64,000 nt of DNA. Origin: Acinetobacter sichuanensis (GTDB lineage: Bacteria > Pseudomonadota > Gammaproteobacteria > Pseudomonadales > Moraxellaceae). The position numbers and the translations under genes were made by a program. Location: positions 62,001 through 126,000 of the forward strand of contig NZ_PYIX02000004.1 of assembly GCF_003024515.2 (NCBI RefSeq), read 5' to 3'. The notes under the pieces were generated by a model. That model searched no databases, was not told where the DNA came from, and worked only from the letters and a program-made list of their open reading frames with translations. Below are positions 45,863 to 55,473 of the stretch, one piece after another (position 1 is the stretch's first letter; every line of letters begins with the position of its first letter).

Positions 45863-47650
45863 TTAAGCGTCTTTATTTTCAGCTTTTGGTTTTTCACGTA
45901 AGCGAATACCTAAATCACGCAATTGATTTGGTTCAACTGGTGCAGGTGCTTGAGTCAATGGACATTCAGCAGTTTTGGTTTTCGGGAATGCAATCACGTC
46001 ACGGATCGAAGATGAACCAGTCATCAACATCACCAAACGGTCAAGACCAAATGCTAAACCACCATGAGGAGGCGCACCGAATTTCAATGCATTTAACAAG
46101 AAGCTGAATTTTTCTTCGGCTTCTTCTTCACCAATGCCAAGCGCTTCAAAGATTGCTTTTTGCATTTCAAGGTTGAAGATACGCAGAGAACCACCGCCAA
46201 CTTCAGTACCGTTTAGAACCATGTCATATGCTACTGAAAGAGCAGCACCAGGGTTGTTCTTCACTTCTTCAACACTTGATTTTGGTAGTGTGAATGGGTG
46301 ATGCACAGAAGTCCATTTACCGTCGTCAGTTTCTTCAAACATTGGGAAATCTACAACCCAAAGTGGTGCCCACTCGCAAGTTGCAAGTTTCATGTCATGA
46401 CCGACTTTAATACGTAAAGCACCCATTGCATCATTTACAATTTTTGCTTTGTCCGCACCGAAGAATACGATGTCGCCATTTTCAGCACCAACACGTTTCA
46501 ACAAATCAAGCACGATTGGCTCAATGAATTTAACGATTGGAGATTGAAGACCTTCGATACCTTTCTCAAGTTCGTTGACTTTGATATAAGCCAAGCCTTT
46601 CGCACCGTAAATACCCACGAATTTAGTATATTCGTCGATTTGGCTACGTGGTAATGCACCAGCACCTGGTACACGAAGTGCAACAATACGACCTTTAGGA
46701 TCTTTTGCAGGACCAGCGAATACTTTGAATTCAACGTCTTGCATCATGTCTGCAACGTCAACCAGTTTCAAAGGAATACGCATATCTGGTTTGTCAGATG
46801 CATAGTCACGCATTGCGTCTGCATAAGTCATACGTGGGAATTTGTCGAATTCAACATTTAAAAGTTCTTTGAACATTTTAACAGTTAATTTTTCCATCAA
46901 ATCCATGATGTCATCGTCACTCATGAACGATGTTTCAACGTCGATTTGGGTGAATTCTGGCTGACGGTCTGCACGTAAGTCTTCGTCACGGAAACATTTA
47001 GCAATTTGGTAATAACGGTCAATACCACCCACCATCAACAACTGTTTGAACAATTGTGGTGATTGTGGAAGCGCATAGAAGCTACCGTTAGAAACACGAC
47101 TTGGCACTAAATAGTCACGTGCACCTTCAGGGGTTGCACGTGTTAAAACAGGAGTTTCAACGTCTAAGAAACCATTTTCTTCGAAATAGTTACGAATCAG
47201 GTTGGTCAGTTTCGAACGGAAACGTAAACGATCAATCATTTCTGGACGACGGATATCGAGGAAACGATATTTCAAACGAATTTCTTCAGAAATATTTGAG
47301 TTTTCATCATTTAATGGGAATGGCGGTGTTTCAGATGCAGCAAGAACTTCAATTTCTTTACCTAAAACTTCGATTTGACCGCTGACCATATTGGCATTTT
47401 CTGTGCCTTCATAGCGACGACGTACACGACCTACAATCTTTAATACGAATTCAGAGCGTGCTTTGTCTGCTGTTGCAAATGCTTCAGGTGTATCTGGATC
47501 GATTACAACCTGAACAAGACCATCACGGTCACGCATATCTAGGAAAATGACACCACCGTGGTCACGACGACGATGTACCCAACCGCATAGTGTAACGGTT
47601 TGGTCAATTTGAGCTTCGGTTAAAGAACCGCAGTAATGAGTTCGCATCAT
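45863..47650 (-). CDS. aspS: Aspartyl-tRNA synthetase
   Basis: 595 residues, bacterial-type with the GAD insertion. The OB-fold anticodon domain ([21 protein letters not shown]) is followed by class II motifs: motif 2 [21 protein letters not shown] and motif 3 [25 protein letters not shown]. It charges tRNA-Asp and, in bacteria lacking AsnRS, also tRNA-Asn. Two consecutive ATGs could serve as start. It marks the second border of the outer-core locus. Confidence 0.97.
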   Translation of the reverse strand: MMRTHYCGSLTEAQIDQTVTLCGWVHRRRDHGGVIFLDMRDRDGLVQVVIDPDTPEAFATADKARSEFVLKIVGRVRRRYEGTENANMVSGQIEVLGKEIEVLAASETPPFPLNDENSNISEEIRLKYRFLDIRRPEMIDRLRFRSKLTNLIRNYFEENGFLDVETPVLTRATPEGARDYLVPSRVSNGSFYALPQSPQLFKQLLMVGGIDRYYQIAKCFRDEDLRADRQPEFTQIDVETSFMSDDDIMDLMEKLTVKMFKELLNVEFDKFPRMTYADAMRDYASDKPDMRIPLKLVDVADMMQDVEFKVFAGPAKDPKGRIVALRVPGAGALPRSQIDEYTKFVGIYGAKGLAYIKVNELEKGIEGLQSPIVKFIEPIVLDLLKRVGAENGDIVFFGADKAKIVNDAMGALRIKVGHDMKLATCEWAPLWVVDFPMFEETDDGKWTSVHHPFTLPKSSVEEVKNNPGAALSVAYDMVLNGTEVGGGSLRIFNLEMQKAIFEALGIGEEEAEEKFSFLLNALKFGAPPHGGLAFGLDRLVMLMTGSSSIRDVIAFPKTKTAECPLTQAPAPVEPNQLRDLGIRLREKPKAENKDA

Positions 47651-47823
47651 AGCGTTAGAAATCCAACTATATGGGTTAAGTTCAGCGAATACGTAAACAG
47701 CGCACCGCTTTTATTCGAATGTAGGATTATGCCTCTTTGGGCATTGAGTCACAAGGACTTACAGTAAAAACTACCACATTGCCTGATTAATTTAAGCGGA
47801 TACAAGTGAATTTTTAATGACTA

Positions 47824-48133
47824 ACTGATGTTACGCATTGGATTTAAATTAAATAGCTGAAAAAAAGCAAAAGCTAAATTTACACGACGGGATCTTACAT
47901 CTAAAGTTAAAATTTGGGATTCGCCTTCGGCTCGACCTACTTTTCTTTCGGGAAAAGTAGGCAAAACCATTGTCATCCGCAAAACTCGTTGACCACCGCA
48001 AATTGATAAATACATCGCAGAAACATTTCTACCTAAAGTAGTCCTGCCTCAAACACGTTGCGGATGACGTTTCCGTGTATCCACATTTTTCTAGCTCCAA
48101 AGTTTAATTTTAGAGTTACTGCGTAACATCAGT
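47824..48133. mobile_element. 310-bp MITE with 14-bp perfect terminal inverted repeats
   Basis: Ends are ACTGATGTTACGCA (47824-47837) and its exact reverse complement (48120-48133). Both ends are bordered by GACTA (47819-47823 and 48134-48138), a 5-bp target duplication. Inside is a hairpin around 47937-47961 (CCTACTTTTC / GAAAAGTAGG) and no transposase. It fills most of the 494-base gap between aspS and the DUF4184 gene. Confidence 0.8.
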
Positions 48134-48144
48134 GACTAAATAGA

Positions 48145-48921
48145 TTATTCATGCACTGAATCAAAATATTTTCGATATTTAAAATAGTGGAATAAAACAC
48201 AACCTAAGGTAAAACAAACCATTGCACCTTGAGTAAATGCTTTCATAAAAAAGCCAATAAATATATAAAGATCTGTTTGTTGTGGTACAAAACCCATCTT
48301 TTTTGCAAAATAAATGTAATAAGCACAGCCACTAAAGAACGAAATAAAAGCCAAAAGAAAGCAAAATGTTTGGAGCTTCGCATTTGGTTTTTTATGGATA
48401 CGGTATTTTGAAAAGTAATGCAGACCCATCCACAATAAAAATGGTAAAGCGACAATTGAACAGCCGATTTGTAAGATGCGATGCATTGGATAAGTCTGAT
48501 GGAAAATATGAATAGGTTGAGCAAGAAAATTTTGAAAAGCAAAGGTTCTAAAATCTAAATGTGTCAGTCCATCCCAAATAATATGGGTTGAAGTACCGAT
48601 TAAAATCGCGATGACCATCCAAATAAAGAATTTTATAAATGATGAAAATGAGTGAATGTTAAGCGGTTTATCAATCGCTAAATATTGAAAAATCATTGGA
48701 CGATAAAGGCAATACCAAAGAAAGCAAAACATTAAACCAACAAACAAATCTGGATAGATTAAGCCTTTAAATTGATGATTAAGATGAATTTCAGTTTTGA
48801 CTAAAACACGATACAGGTCAGGCGTCATCGTTCCGATTGCGAGAGCAGCAACGGGTAAACGATTGCCTGATAATTTTGCCAGTGGAGGTGCTAAAACTGC
48901 ATGAGAAAGTGTAAAAGGCAT
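48145..48921 (-). CDS. DUF4184 family membrane protein
   Basis: 258 residues from ATG 48921, where the family N-terminus (MPFTLSHAVLAPPLAKLSG) begins; the frame is open 50 codons further upstream but that part looks non-coding and overlaps the divergent promoter. Six or so membrane helices. The His residues of MPFTLSHAV and the GTSTHIIWDGLTH motif are typical of LexA-like/YdjM-type metal-dependent hydrolases and DUF4184. It is divergent from znuD across a Zur-like box, so zinc control is possible. Confidence 0.8.
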   Translation of the reverse strand: MPFTLSHAVLAPPLAKLSGNRLPVAALAIGTMTPDLYRVLVKTEIHLNHQFKGLIYPDLFVGLMFCFLWYCLYRPMIFQYLAIDKPLNIHSFSSFIKFFIWMVIAILIGTSTHIIWDGLTHLDFRTFAFQNFLAQPIHIFHQTYPMHRILQIGCSIVALPFLLWMGLHYFSKYRIHKKPNAKLQTFCFLLAFISFFSGCAYYIYFAKKMGFVPQQTDLYIFIGFFMKAFTQGAMVCFTLGCVLFHYFKYRKYFDSVHE

Positions 48922-48998
48922 ATCAAAACAATGAAATATAAAATCCTGTGAGTCTAACGATTTTTTATAAAAGTAATGTTTTTTATTGCAAATTAAGT

Positions 48999-49017
48999 GA
49001 AATGTTATAATATAACA
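48999..49017 (+). promoter_or_regulatory. Zur-box-like palindrome between DUF4184 gene and znuD
   Basis: GAAATGTTATAATATAACA matches the left and central part of the gammaproteobacterial Zur consensus; the right end diverges. The centre is a perfect palindrome, TGTTATAATATAACA with its middle base unpaired. It lies 37 bases before the znuD start. Confidence 0.75.
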
Positions 49018-49053
49018 ATTATTTTGAAAGTATAATGCTTTGCGAGCAATCAC

Positions 49054-51180
49054 ATGTCTTTTTCTAAACATATTTTAGCACTTTCTATTTTAACTACATT
49101 TTCATCTATGAGTTGGGCTGAAGATCAACAGGTAGATTCAAAGCCAACGGATAAGATCAATGAAGATGGAGTTCAACTATTAGATGCCGTAACTTGGACA
49201 GCACATCCTTTAGAACAAAGTACACAGGATTTTGGTGTTGCCGATCAAACGATTTCACGTGAAAAATTACAGCAGGGAGGAACAACTTTAGGAGAAGCAC
49301 TCAAATCTGAGCTAGGTGTATATTCTAGTAGTTTTGGTGCAGGTTCGAGTCGACCTGTGATTCGTGGACAAGAGGGCGCACGAGTAAAAGTCACACAAAA
49401 TGCAACTGAAAACATGGATGTATCCAGTTTGTCACCAGACCATACCGTCACTGTAGACCCACAACTGGCTGAAAAAATAGAAGTGATTCGCGGACCATCA
49501 ACTTTACTTTATGGCGCAGGCTCTGTCGGTGGTTTAGTCAATGTTGTTGACTCTAAAATTGCGACAAAAATGCCAAAAGACGGTTATGCAGGGGATGTTG
49601 GAGTACGTTATAACTCAGGTAATGATGAAAAATTAGCACATGCAGGGGTAACAGTTGGCTTAGGCTCAAATGTCGCTTTACGTGTGGAAGGTTTAAAGCG
49701 TGAAGCCAATGATTATATTACACCCAATTATATCGTCACCGAAGATCATGATGATCATACACACAGCACGAAAGAGCGTCGTGTTGGCAATACATTCTCT
49801 GAATCAGAGAATATCAATGTAGGTTTATCTTGGATTGGTGAACGAGGTTTTGCAGGCGTGTCTTATAGCAATCGCCAAGATCAATATGGTCTGCCAGGTC
49901 ATAGTCACGAGTATGAATCATGCCATCCACATGGTGATCATTTACATTGTGGTGGACATGATGATCATGACCATGAAGATGAATCTGCACATGAACATGA
50001 AGGACATGATCATGATCACTCAGGTGCGGGTCCATGGATTGATTTAAAAACAGAACGTTATGATTTTCGTTCAGAGTTAAAAGACCCATTTGCAGGTTTT
50101 AAAAAATTACGTGCTCAAGCGAGTTATACAGATTATCAACATGATGAAATTGAAGGTGATGAAGCAATGACCACTTTCAAAAGTAAAGGTTACGAAGGGC
50201 GTGTTGAGTTAGTCCATAACCCAATTGCACAGTGGGAAGGTGTATGGGGAGTACAAGCCAGTCAGCAAAAACTGGATATTTCAGGTGAAGAAGCGATTTT
50301 TGCACCCAATAAAACTCAAAAATATAGTCTATTTGGTTTAGAGCATCGTCAGTTTGGTGATGTGCATTTAGAGTTGGGCACACGTTTGGATCATCAAAAA
50401 ATAGAGATTGATTCAACTCAAAAAGACTTTGATGGCAATGCTTTTTCTGTTTCAGGTGCAGCAAATTGGGAATTTAAGCCAGATTACACATTATCTTTAT
50501 CGGCATCACATCAACAGCGTTTGCCTTCTGCGCAAGAGTTATATTCAAATGGTGGGCATTTTGCGACCAATACGTATGAGTTAGGCAATGAAAATTTAGA
50601 TAAAGAAAAGTCAAATAATGTCGAACTTGGGCTGCATTATGAGGGTGATCAGCTCAGTTATCATGTTCATCTGTATCATAACTGGTTCGATAATTACATT
50701 TATGCACGTACACTTGATCGTTATGAAAATTTCCGTCTTATTCAATATAGCCAAGATGAAGCGAAGTTTTATGGCACTGAAGCAGAAGTGGCTTATCAGT
50801 GGAATGATATCTATAAAACAACGATTTTTGGTGATTATGTACGTGGCAAAATTGACAATGAAAATGCGCCTCGTGTGCCTGCAGGTCGTTTAGGAACACG
50901 TGTAAATGCAACTTTTGACGAAAACTGGTCAGGCTCTGCTGAATATTCACATGTGTTTAATCAAGATAAGTTTGCCGCTTATGAGCAAGAAAGCAGTGGA
51001 TACAATATGGTTAATGTTGGGGTTGCTTATCAGCATCCATTTGCAAATAAGCAAATTGCCAAAGTGTACTTCAATGCCAATAATTTGCTAGATGAAGAAA
51101 TTTATGAACATAGTTCATTCTTGGCGAATATTCCACAAATTGGGCGTAATTTTGTGATTGGTGTAGATTATAAGTTTTAG
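49054..51180 (+). CDS. znuD: Zinc-regulated TonB-dependent outer-membrane receptor ZnuD
   Basis: 708 residues. Signal peptide (cleavage after SWA), plug domain with the TonB-dependent blocks TLGEALKSELGVYSSSFGAG and VIRGPSTLLYGAGSVGGLVNVVDSK, then the beta barrel ending in Phe (NFVIGVDYKF). A loop at residues ~283-322 is packed with His/Asp/Glu (HPHGDHLHCGGHDDHDHED), and a second HDDHTH lies near 233; these are zinc-collecting loops of ZnuD. It imports zinc using TonB energy. A Zur box upstream supports zinc repression. Confidence 0.92.
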   Translation: MSFSKHILALSILTTFSSMSWAEDQQVDSKPTDKINEDGVQLLDAVTWTAHPLEQSTQDFGVADQTISREKLQQGGTTLGEALKSELGVYSSSFGAGSSRPVIRGQEGARVKVTQNATENMDVSSLSPDHTVTVDPQLAEKIEVIRGPSTLLYGAGSVGGLVNVVDSKIATKMPKDGYAGDVGVRYNSGNDEKLAHAGVTVGLGSNVALRVEGLKREANDYITPNYIVTEDHDDHTHSTKERRVGNTFSESENINVGLSWIGERGFAGVSYSNRQDQYGLPGHSHEYESCHPHGDHLHCGGHDDHDHEDESAHEHEGHDHDHSGAGPWIDLKTERYDFRSELKDPFAGFKKLRAQASYTDYQHDEIEGDEAMTTFKSKGYEGRVELVHNPIAQWEGVWGVQASQQKLDISGEEAIFAPNKTQKYSLFGLEHRQFGDVHLELGTRLDHQKIEIDSTQKDFDGNAFSVSGAANWEFKPDYTLSLSASHQQRLPSAQELYSNGGHFATNTYELGNENLDKEKSNNVELGLHYEGDQLSYHVHLYHNWFDNYIYARTLDRYENFRLIQYSQDEAKFYGTEAEVAYQWNDIYKTTIFGDYVRGKIDNENAPRVPAGRLGTRVNATFDENWSGSAEYSHVFNQDKFAAYEQESSGYNMVNVGVAYQHPFANKQIAKVYFNANNLLDEEIYEHSSFLANIPQIGRNFVIGVDYKF

Positions 51181-51229
51181 TTGAATTGCTTTTATTCACC
51201 AAACCCTTATTGAAAAATAAAGAGATTAG

Positions 51230-51262
51230 ACCTAGGCTGAATACATTAGTCTAGGTTTTTTC
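51230..51262 (+). terminator. Intrinsic terminator after znuD
   Basis: Nine-pair stem 51230-51238 / 51248-51256 (one wobble) followed by six T (51256-51261). The start codon of the next gene is only 3 bases after the T-run. Confidence 0.75.
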
Positions 51263-51264
51263 TT

Positions 51265-52728
51265 ATGCGTATTTTCAATAAAATTCACAGTAAGCTGAAT
51301 TGGTCAAAGCGTCGTTATTTCAGCATTCTTTTAGGTGTATTGGCTTTAGGATATTTATCTTCAGCGATTTATCATACCTATAAACCTGTCGTAAAAGGTT
51401 TAGATTTTACTGGAACACTGCGTCATGCCAATGTGAAATTTATTGCAGATGAAACCTATATCGATGCACAGGGTAAACAACAGCTTGATCAGTATATTTT
51501 TGATCAAGTTTTGGCTTTGATTAAGCAAGCAAAAACGACCATTGTGATTGATATGTTTTTATTTAATCAAGAGTTAGGTGATTCAAAAGCTCAACATCGT
51601 CAATTAACTGAACAATTAACTCAAGCATTGATTAACCAGAAAGTCGTTAATCCAACCTTAGAGATTAAATTTATCACAGATCCGATTAATTCTGTTTACG
51701 GCGGTATAGTACCTGAGCAGTATCGAAAATTACGTCAGGGCGGAATTGAGGTGATTGAAACGAATCTTACACCACTACGGGCTTCAAATCCGACATGGTC
51801 TGGTTTTTGGTATTTATGCTGTCAAGATATAGGCAATAACCCTGAGAAAGGTTGGCTCAATAATCCATTTGGGCAAGAAAAAATTACGGTTCGTAGCTAT
51901 CTAAACTTACTTAACTTTAAAGCAAATCATCGTAAAACCATTGTAGTTGATACTGATGAGGGTTGGAAAACCATTGTCACTTCAGCAAATCCGCATGATG
52001 GTAGCTCGCGTCATTCAAATGTTGCACTCATGGTTGATGGTGCGACAGCAACAGATGTTTTAAAAACTGAACAAGTTGTTGCACATTTATCAGGTGGTGA
52101 TGCTCCTTTTGTGATTGTGGGTAAACTGCCTGAAAGCCCAGTCAATCCACAAGTACAAGTGCTGACTGAAAAAGCAATTTATGATGCAGTTTTAAAGATG
52201 CTAGAAACAGCAAAAGCCAATGACCAGATTGATTTGGCGATGTTCTATTTATCTGAACGTCAAATTATTACAGAACTCATTGCAGCAAAAGATCGTGGCG
52301 TAAAGTTACGCATTTTACTTGATCCGAACAAAGATGCGTTTGGTCGTCAGAAAAATGGTATTCCAAACCGTCAAGTGGCTTCTGAACTCAATGATGCTGG
52401 CATAGAAGTACGTTGGTGTAATACGCAAGGTGAGCAGTGTCATAGCAAAATGATCATCAAACGTAATGCGCAATCTGCCGAATTGATATTAGGTTCTGCC
52501 AATTTTACTGCACGGAATCTGAAAAACTATAATCTGGAAACCGATCTACGTGTTGTTGGTCATCCGCAACAGCAAGTTTTTCTTGATGCAACGCAGTATT
52601 TTAATACAGCTTGGTCGAACTTGAATGGTCGCAATATGAGTGTGGATTATTCTAAATATGCTGATGAATCTAAACTGAAATATGGCGTATATCGTTTTAT
52701 GGAATGGAGTGGCTTATCGACGTTTTAA
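51265..52728 (+). CDS. Phospholipase D / cardiolipin synthase-like protein
   Basis: 487 residues. One N-terminal helix (YFSILLGVLALGYLSSAIY) then two PLD half-domains. HKD 1 is complete (His222, Lys224, Asp229 in HRKTIVVD). HKD 2 reads HSKMIIKRN (His393, Lys395) with Arg at the Asp position, though GSANFT follows as usual. It may make or cut phospholipids in the membrane; loss of the second Asp may alter activity. The ATG lies next to the znuD terminator T-run and the only SD-like bases (TAGG) are inside its stem. Confidence 0.82.
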   Translation: MRIFNKIHSKLNWSKRRYFSILLGVLALGYLSSAIYHTYKPVVKGLDFTGTLRHANVKFIADETYIDAQGKQQLDQYIFDQVLALIKQAKTTIVIDMFLFNQELGDSKAQHRQLTEQLTQALINQKVVNPTLEIKFITDPINSVYGGIVPEQYRKLRQGGIEVIETNLTPLRASNPTWSGFWYLCCQDIGNNPEKGWLNNPFGQEKITVRSYLNLLNFKANHRKTIVVDTDEGWKTIVTSANPHDGSSRHSNVALMVDGATATDVLKTEQVVAHLSGGDAPFVIVGKLPESPVNPQVQVLTEKAIYDAVLKMLETAKANDQIDLAMFYLSERQIITELIAAKDRGVKLRILLDPNKDAFGRQKNGIPNRQVASELNDAGIEVRWCNTQGEQCHSKMIIKRNAQSAELILGSANFTARNLKNYNLETDLRVVGHPQQQVFLDATQYFNTAWSNLNGRNMSVDYSKYADESKLKYGVYRFMEWSGLSTF

Positions 52729-52800
52729 TCATTTTTTCTTTGCAAATTCAAAAGATTTGCTCAGGATTTTGATTTTTATAAGTAGTGAAAACAATCTTCA

Positions 52801-52821
52801 CCTTCTCCTTTTGGGAGAAGG
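52801..52821. repeat. REP-like hairpin between convergent genes
   Basis: CCTTCTCC (52801-52808) pairs with GGAGAAGG (52814-52821). Member of a CTCTCC-type hairpin family seen again at 53996 and 54654. Lacks a clear T-run. Confidence 0.6.
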
Positions 52822-52836
52822 TTGCAGTTTAGATCA

Positions 52837-53289
52837 TTAAGGTTGCGGATTTGGCGGTACGATTTTATCCAAATCTTTATCCGTCATTTTGTCTAACTCT
52901 TTAATATCTGTTTTGATTTTCCACTGACTTTCATCTTCGATAGGCTGTGGCAAACGCGCTTCTAACCAGTCACAGATGACATCAGGTGGAAATTCAGCAT
53001 GATTACACTGAATCACCCAAGCTAGAAATTGTTTTGCTTCACCATTCATATAAGGTGGAGGAGAGACAGGTAAAAACTGAGTTGGGAGACGCTCATTTTT
53101 AGAAATATAATTTAAAACGTGCCCAAGTTCTTGTACAGTTTGCCAAGCAAGTGGATGATCAATATTAATCTGAAACTTAAACCACCATGCAGATTTTCCA
53201 TCTGTACCATAACTGTCTATAAATGCTTCTTGTACACTTGGTACTTTACAAAAAAATTGATGTAAACGGTCAAAACTCAGTTCAGCCAC
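52837..53289 (-). CDS. Conserved hypothetical protein
   Basis: 150 residues, soluble, with no signal peptide or recognised family. N-terminus LSFDRLHQFFCKVPSVQEAFIDSYG and a central WFKFQINIDHPLAWQTVQELGHVLNYI suggest an alpha/beta fold; the C-terminus is charged (ELDKMTDKDLDKIVPPNPQP). It is divergent from the RcnB-like gene. Confidence 0.6.
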   Translation of the reverse strand: MAELSFDRLHQFFCKVPSVQEAFIDSYGTDGKSAWWFKFQINIDHPLAWQTVQELGHVLNYISKNERLPTQFLPVSPPPYMNGEAKQFLAWVIQCNHAEFPPDVICDWLEARLPQPIEDESQWKIKTDIKELDKMTDKDLDKIVPPNPQP

Positions 53290-53462
53290 AACATAGCATC
53301 CATCAGATTTAAAAATAATATCTTAGCAGATTGTGTGATCAATAGACCTTATGATGTATTGAAAAGCCATCAATAGCGTTTAAAATTGATTATAAAATAT
53401 CCATTATTTATCTTTAATTTGGCTTTAAAATATAAAAAACTTTTGAACGTATCCATGAGGTC

Positions 53463-53966
53463 ATGATGAATAGATTAGCTTTAGTACTCTCTCTGATGGT
53501 GACCACATTATCAACAATGACGTGGGCAGGAGCACAAGATTGGTCAAACTATCGTATGAAAGAGCGTCATCAACATCAGATTCCAACGCAAACGTATCAA
53601 TACACTGACCAAAATGGTTTAACTCAAAGCAAACAGATTCCCATTCGACCACCACAAAATTATGGGCAATGGGGAAATTCTTATCCAAATTATCCGCATT
53701 ACCCACATCAAAGCTATCCAAATCAGCCTTATCCTGTTTACCCACAACAAAATGGTGTAACGATTATTTATCAACAGCAATTTCCAACCCAGACGCAGTA
53801 TTCGGGCAGCAGTTATGGTTATGTTAATGGTGAGGGTGGGCGAATAGAAAGTTCACAATATATGCTGATCAGTGATTGGCGACGTTATGGTTTGCCTGAT
53901 CCTCAGGTTGGTATGCATTGGATCTATGAAAATGGGCGTTATATTCAAATCCCTAATGATCGCTAG
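53463..53966 (+). CDS. RcnB-family exported protein
   Basis: 167 residues. Signal peptide with cleavage near TWA-GAQ. The middle is a Pro/Tyr/Gln/Asn-rich low-complexity segment (NYPHYPHQSYPNQPYPVYPQQ). The C-terminal YMLISDWRRYGLPDPQVGMHWIYENGRYIQI matches the RcnB domain, where DWRRYGLP and the late HW are the key residues. RcnB in E. coli affects nickel/cobalt balance in the periplasm; a metal role here is unproved. The second ATG (53466) could be the real start. Confidence 0.8.
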   Translation: MMNRLALVLSLMVTTLSTMTWAGAQDWSNYRMKERHQHQIPTQTYQYTDQNGLTQSKQIPIRPPQNYGQWGNSYPNYPHYPHQSYPNQPYPVYPQQNGVTIIYQQQFPTQTQYSGSSYGYVNGEGGRIESSQYMLISDWRRYGLPDPQVGMHWIYENGRYIQIPNDR

Positions 53967-53995
53967 ATCAATAGATATCGACCTCCAACATAATT

Positions 53996-54020
53996 CCCTC
54001 TCCTTGATTTAAGAAGAGGG
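53996..54020. repeat. REP-like hairpin between convergent genes
   Basis: CCCTCT (53996-54001) pairs with AGAGGG (54015-54020) across a short AT loop; same family as 52801-52821 and 54654-54776. Confidence 0.55.
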
Positions 54021-54066
54021 TGAGGTGGTTTGTCGTAAAATGATAGATTTCTAAAGTGGTTTTTTT

Positions 54067-54561
54067 CTAAGCCAGTTCATCATCCTCTGGGCGTGGCGTT
54101 TTGCCATGCGGTACAGGGTGATCGTGCTGTTTTTCCCGAATCACCGAAGGAAATTTCCATGAAGCAAATCGCACAATTAAAATGGAAATCGCTAAAATTA
54201 AAATAGAACCTGTGATAATAATTTGGTCCATATCCGCTTTATGATCATGTTGAATGTCTGAAATCAGTAGCCGAGTCAGTGCTGTAATGGCAATATAAAT
54301 CAGAAAGCGTACAGGCATATGGTTGGTTTTAAAGTAAATTCCAACCATTGCACCGAGTTCCAGATAAATGAATAATAATAAAATATCATCAATACTGGCG
54401 TATTTTTTAACCGTTAAAATTTCTACAATGGTATGTACCGCAGACCATGCAATCATACAGCCAATAATAAAAAGTGCTAAATAATGAAAGGCTTCAACAG
54501 CAAGATTGCCAAATTTGTCGAGGATTTTTTCAATTTTCTCTATACGCGGGTCTTTGTTCAT
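54067..54561 (-). CDS. psiE: PsiE family phosphate-starvation-inducible membrane protein
   Basis: 164 residues from ATG 54561, preferred over 54573 because GGAGGA sits 5 bases upstream of it. Four membrane helices: FHYLALFIIGCMIAWSAVHTI, DDILLLFIYLELGAMVGIYF, VRFLIYIAITALTRLL and IIITGSILILAISILIVRF. The family block LFIYLELGAMVGIYFKTNHMPVRFLIYI is clear. The His-rich C-terminus (QHDHPVPHG) is local. Role of PsiE is not well defined. Confidence 0.85.
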   Translation of the reverse strand: MNKDPRIEKIEKILDKFGNLAVEAFHYLALFIIGCMIAWSAVHTIVEILTVKKYASIDDILLLFIYLELGAMVGIYFKTNHMPVRFLIYIAITALTRLLISDIQHDHKADMDQIIITGSILILAISILIVRFASWKFPSVIREKQHDHPVPHGKTPRPEDDELA

Positions 54562-54653
54562 GTTGTCCTCCATTTTTGAATTAAAAAAGTTTCTTTCATT
54601 AAACTTCTTGGGGAAGTGGGTTTGTGATTAATAATTAGTTCACAAAGGAAGTT

Positions 54654-54776
54654 CCCTCTCCTTTTAAAGGATGAGCGTAGTTACGCGCAAGAGGGAGAGG
54701 ATTTATATGAAATTTCCCTCATCCTCTTGCGTAGCTTTGCTACTCATCCCTGAGCCGTATACGGCGCAAGAGAAGG
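54654..54776. repeat. Inverted pair of REP-like units (BIME-like)
   Basis: Unit 1 (54654-54700) folds via CCTCTCC / GGAGAGG with an inner GCGTAGTTACGC palindrome. Unit 2 (54715-54776) is an inverted, diverged copy sharing GGATGAG, TACGC and CAAGAGG in reverse complement. Together they can form a long cruciform in the 397-base psiE-54959 gap. Confidence 0.65.
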
Positions 54777-54958
54777 GACTTTTAATACAAATTTCTCTTT
54801 CAATTAATGATCATTTTTGACTTTTGCAAGAAGTTATTAAAAACCATGCAAATTTCATACACATGAAAGCCAGTTGAGAAGCAAATAAAATTTTGAAAAT
54901 ATTAATCTGTCATTTAAGATCAATACAAAGATCAATTTTGATAAAAATAAGGACAAAT

Positions 54959-55372
54959 ATGTATTTATATCGCCCAGTTGGATTATTTGAATATCGTTTA
55001 ATTGAAAGTACAAATTTTCGAGCATTTCCACCACGTTTGTATTGGCAACCCATTTTTTATCCTGTACTCAATCAAAAGTATGCTGAAAAGATTGCATTAG
55101 ATTGGAATACCAAAGATCAAGCGAGTGGTTACATTGGTTATGTCACACGTTTTGAGTTGGCAGATGAGTATTTGGCTCAATTTGAAGTACATACTGTAGG
55201 TGATGATTTTTGTCAGGAAATGTGGATACCTGCGGAACGTTTGGATGAGTTTAATCAGCAAATCATGGGTAAAATTGAAGTTGTAAATATTTTTAAAGGT
55301 GAGGCTTTTACTGAAAATGCCGAATTACCTGAGATATTTAAAACCAGTCCAGACGGCTCTAAAGAGTATTAA
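54959..55372 (+). CDS. Conserved protein, often named ADP-ribosylation/crystallin J1
   Basis: 137 residues from ATG 54959 with AAGGA (54949-54953) 5 bases before it; the frame is open to 54893. The sequence MYLYRPVGLFEYRLIESTNFRAFPPRL...PIFYPVLNQKYAEKIALDWN and SGYIGYVTRFEL matches a small family in Acinetobacter and other proteobacteria. No catalytic residue for ADP-ribose is seen. Function unknown. It is convergent with the acyl-CoA dehydrogenase gene. Confidence 0.7.
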   Translation: MYLYRPVGLFEYRLIESTNFRAFPPRLYWQPIFYPVLNQKYAEKIALDWNTKDQASGYIGYVTRFELADEYLAQFEVHTVGDDFCQEMWIPAERLDEFNQQIMGKIEVVNIFKGEAFTENAELPEIFKTSPDGSKEY

Positions 55373-55402
55373 TCAAAAATGTACTTACCAACGGACTTTA
55401 AA

Positions 55403-55437
55403 TAAAAACACCCCCAATTTTTACAAATTGAGGGTAT
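55403..55437 (-). terminator. Intrinsic terminator after acyl-CoA dehydrogenase
   Basis: Stem of about ten pairs (55410-55419 / 55426-55435) that is fully paired only in the minus-strand RNA because of one wobble, with a U-run from 55404-55408. Confidence 0.75.
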
Positions 55438-55473
55438 TTTCAAAGTCTAAAACCTATTTAAAAGGTTTTGAAC

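Noticed and set aside
47821..48015. 64-codon minus-strand frame inside the MITE
   Set aside because: It overlaps the terminal inverted repeat and internal hairpin and shows no domain; it looks like a by-product of the MITE.
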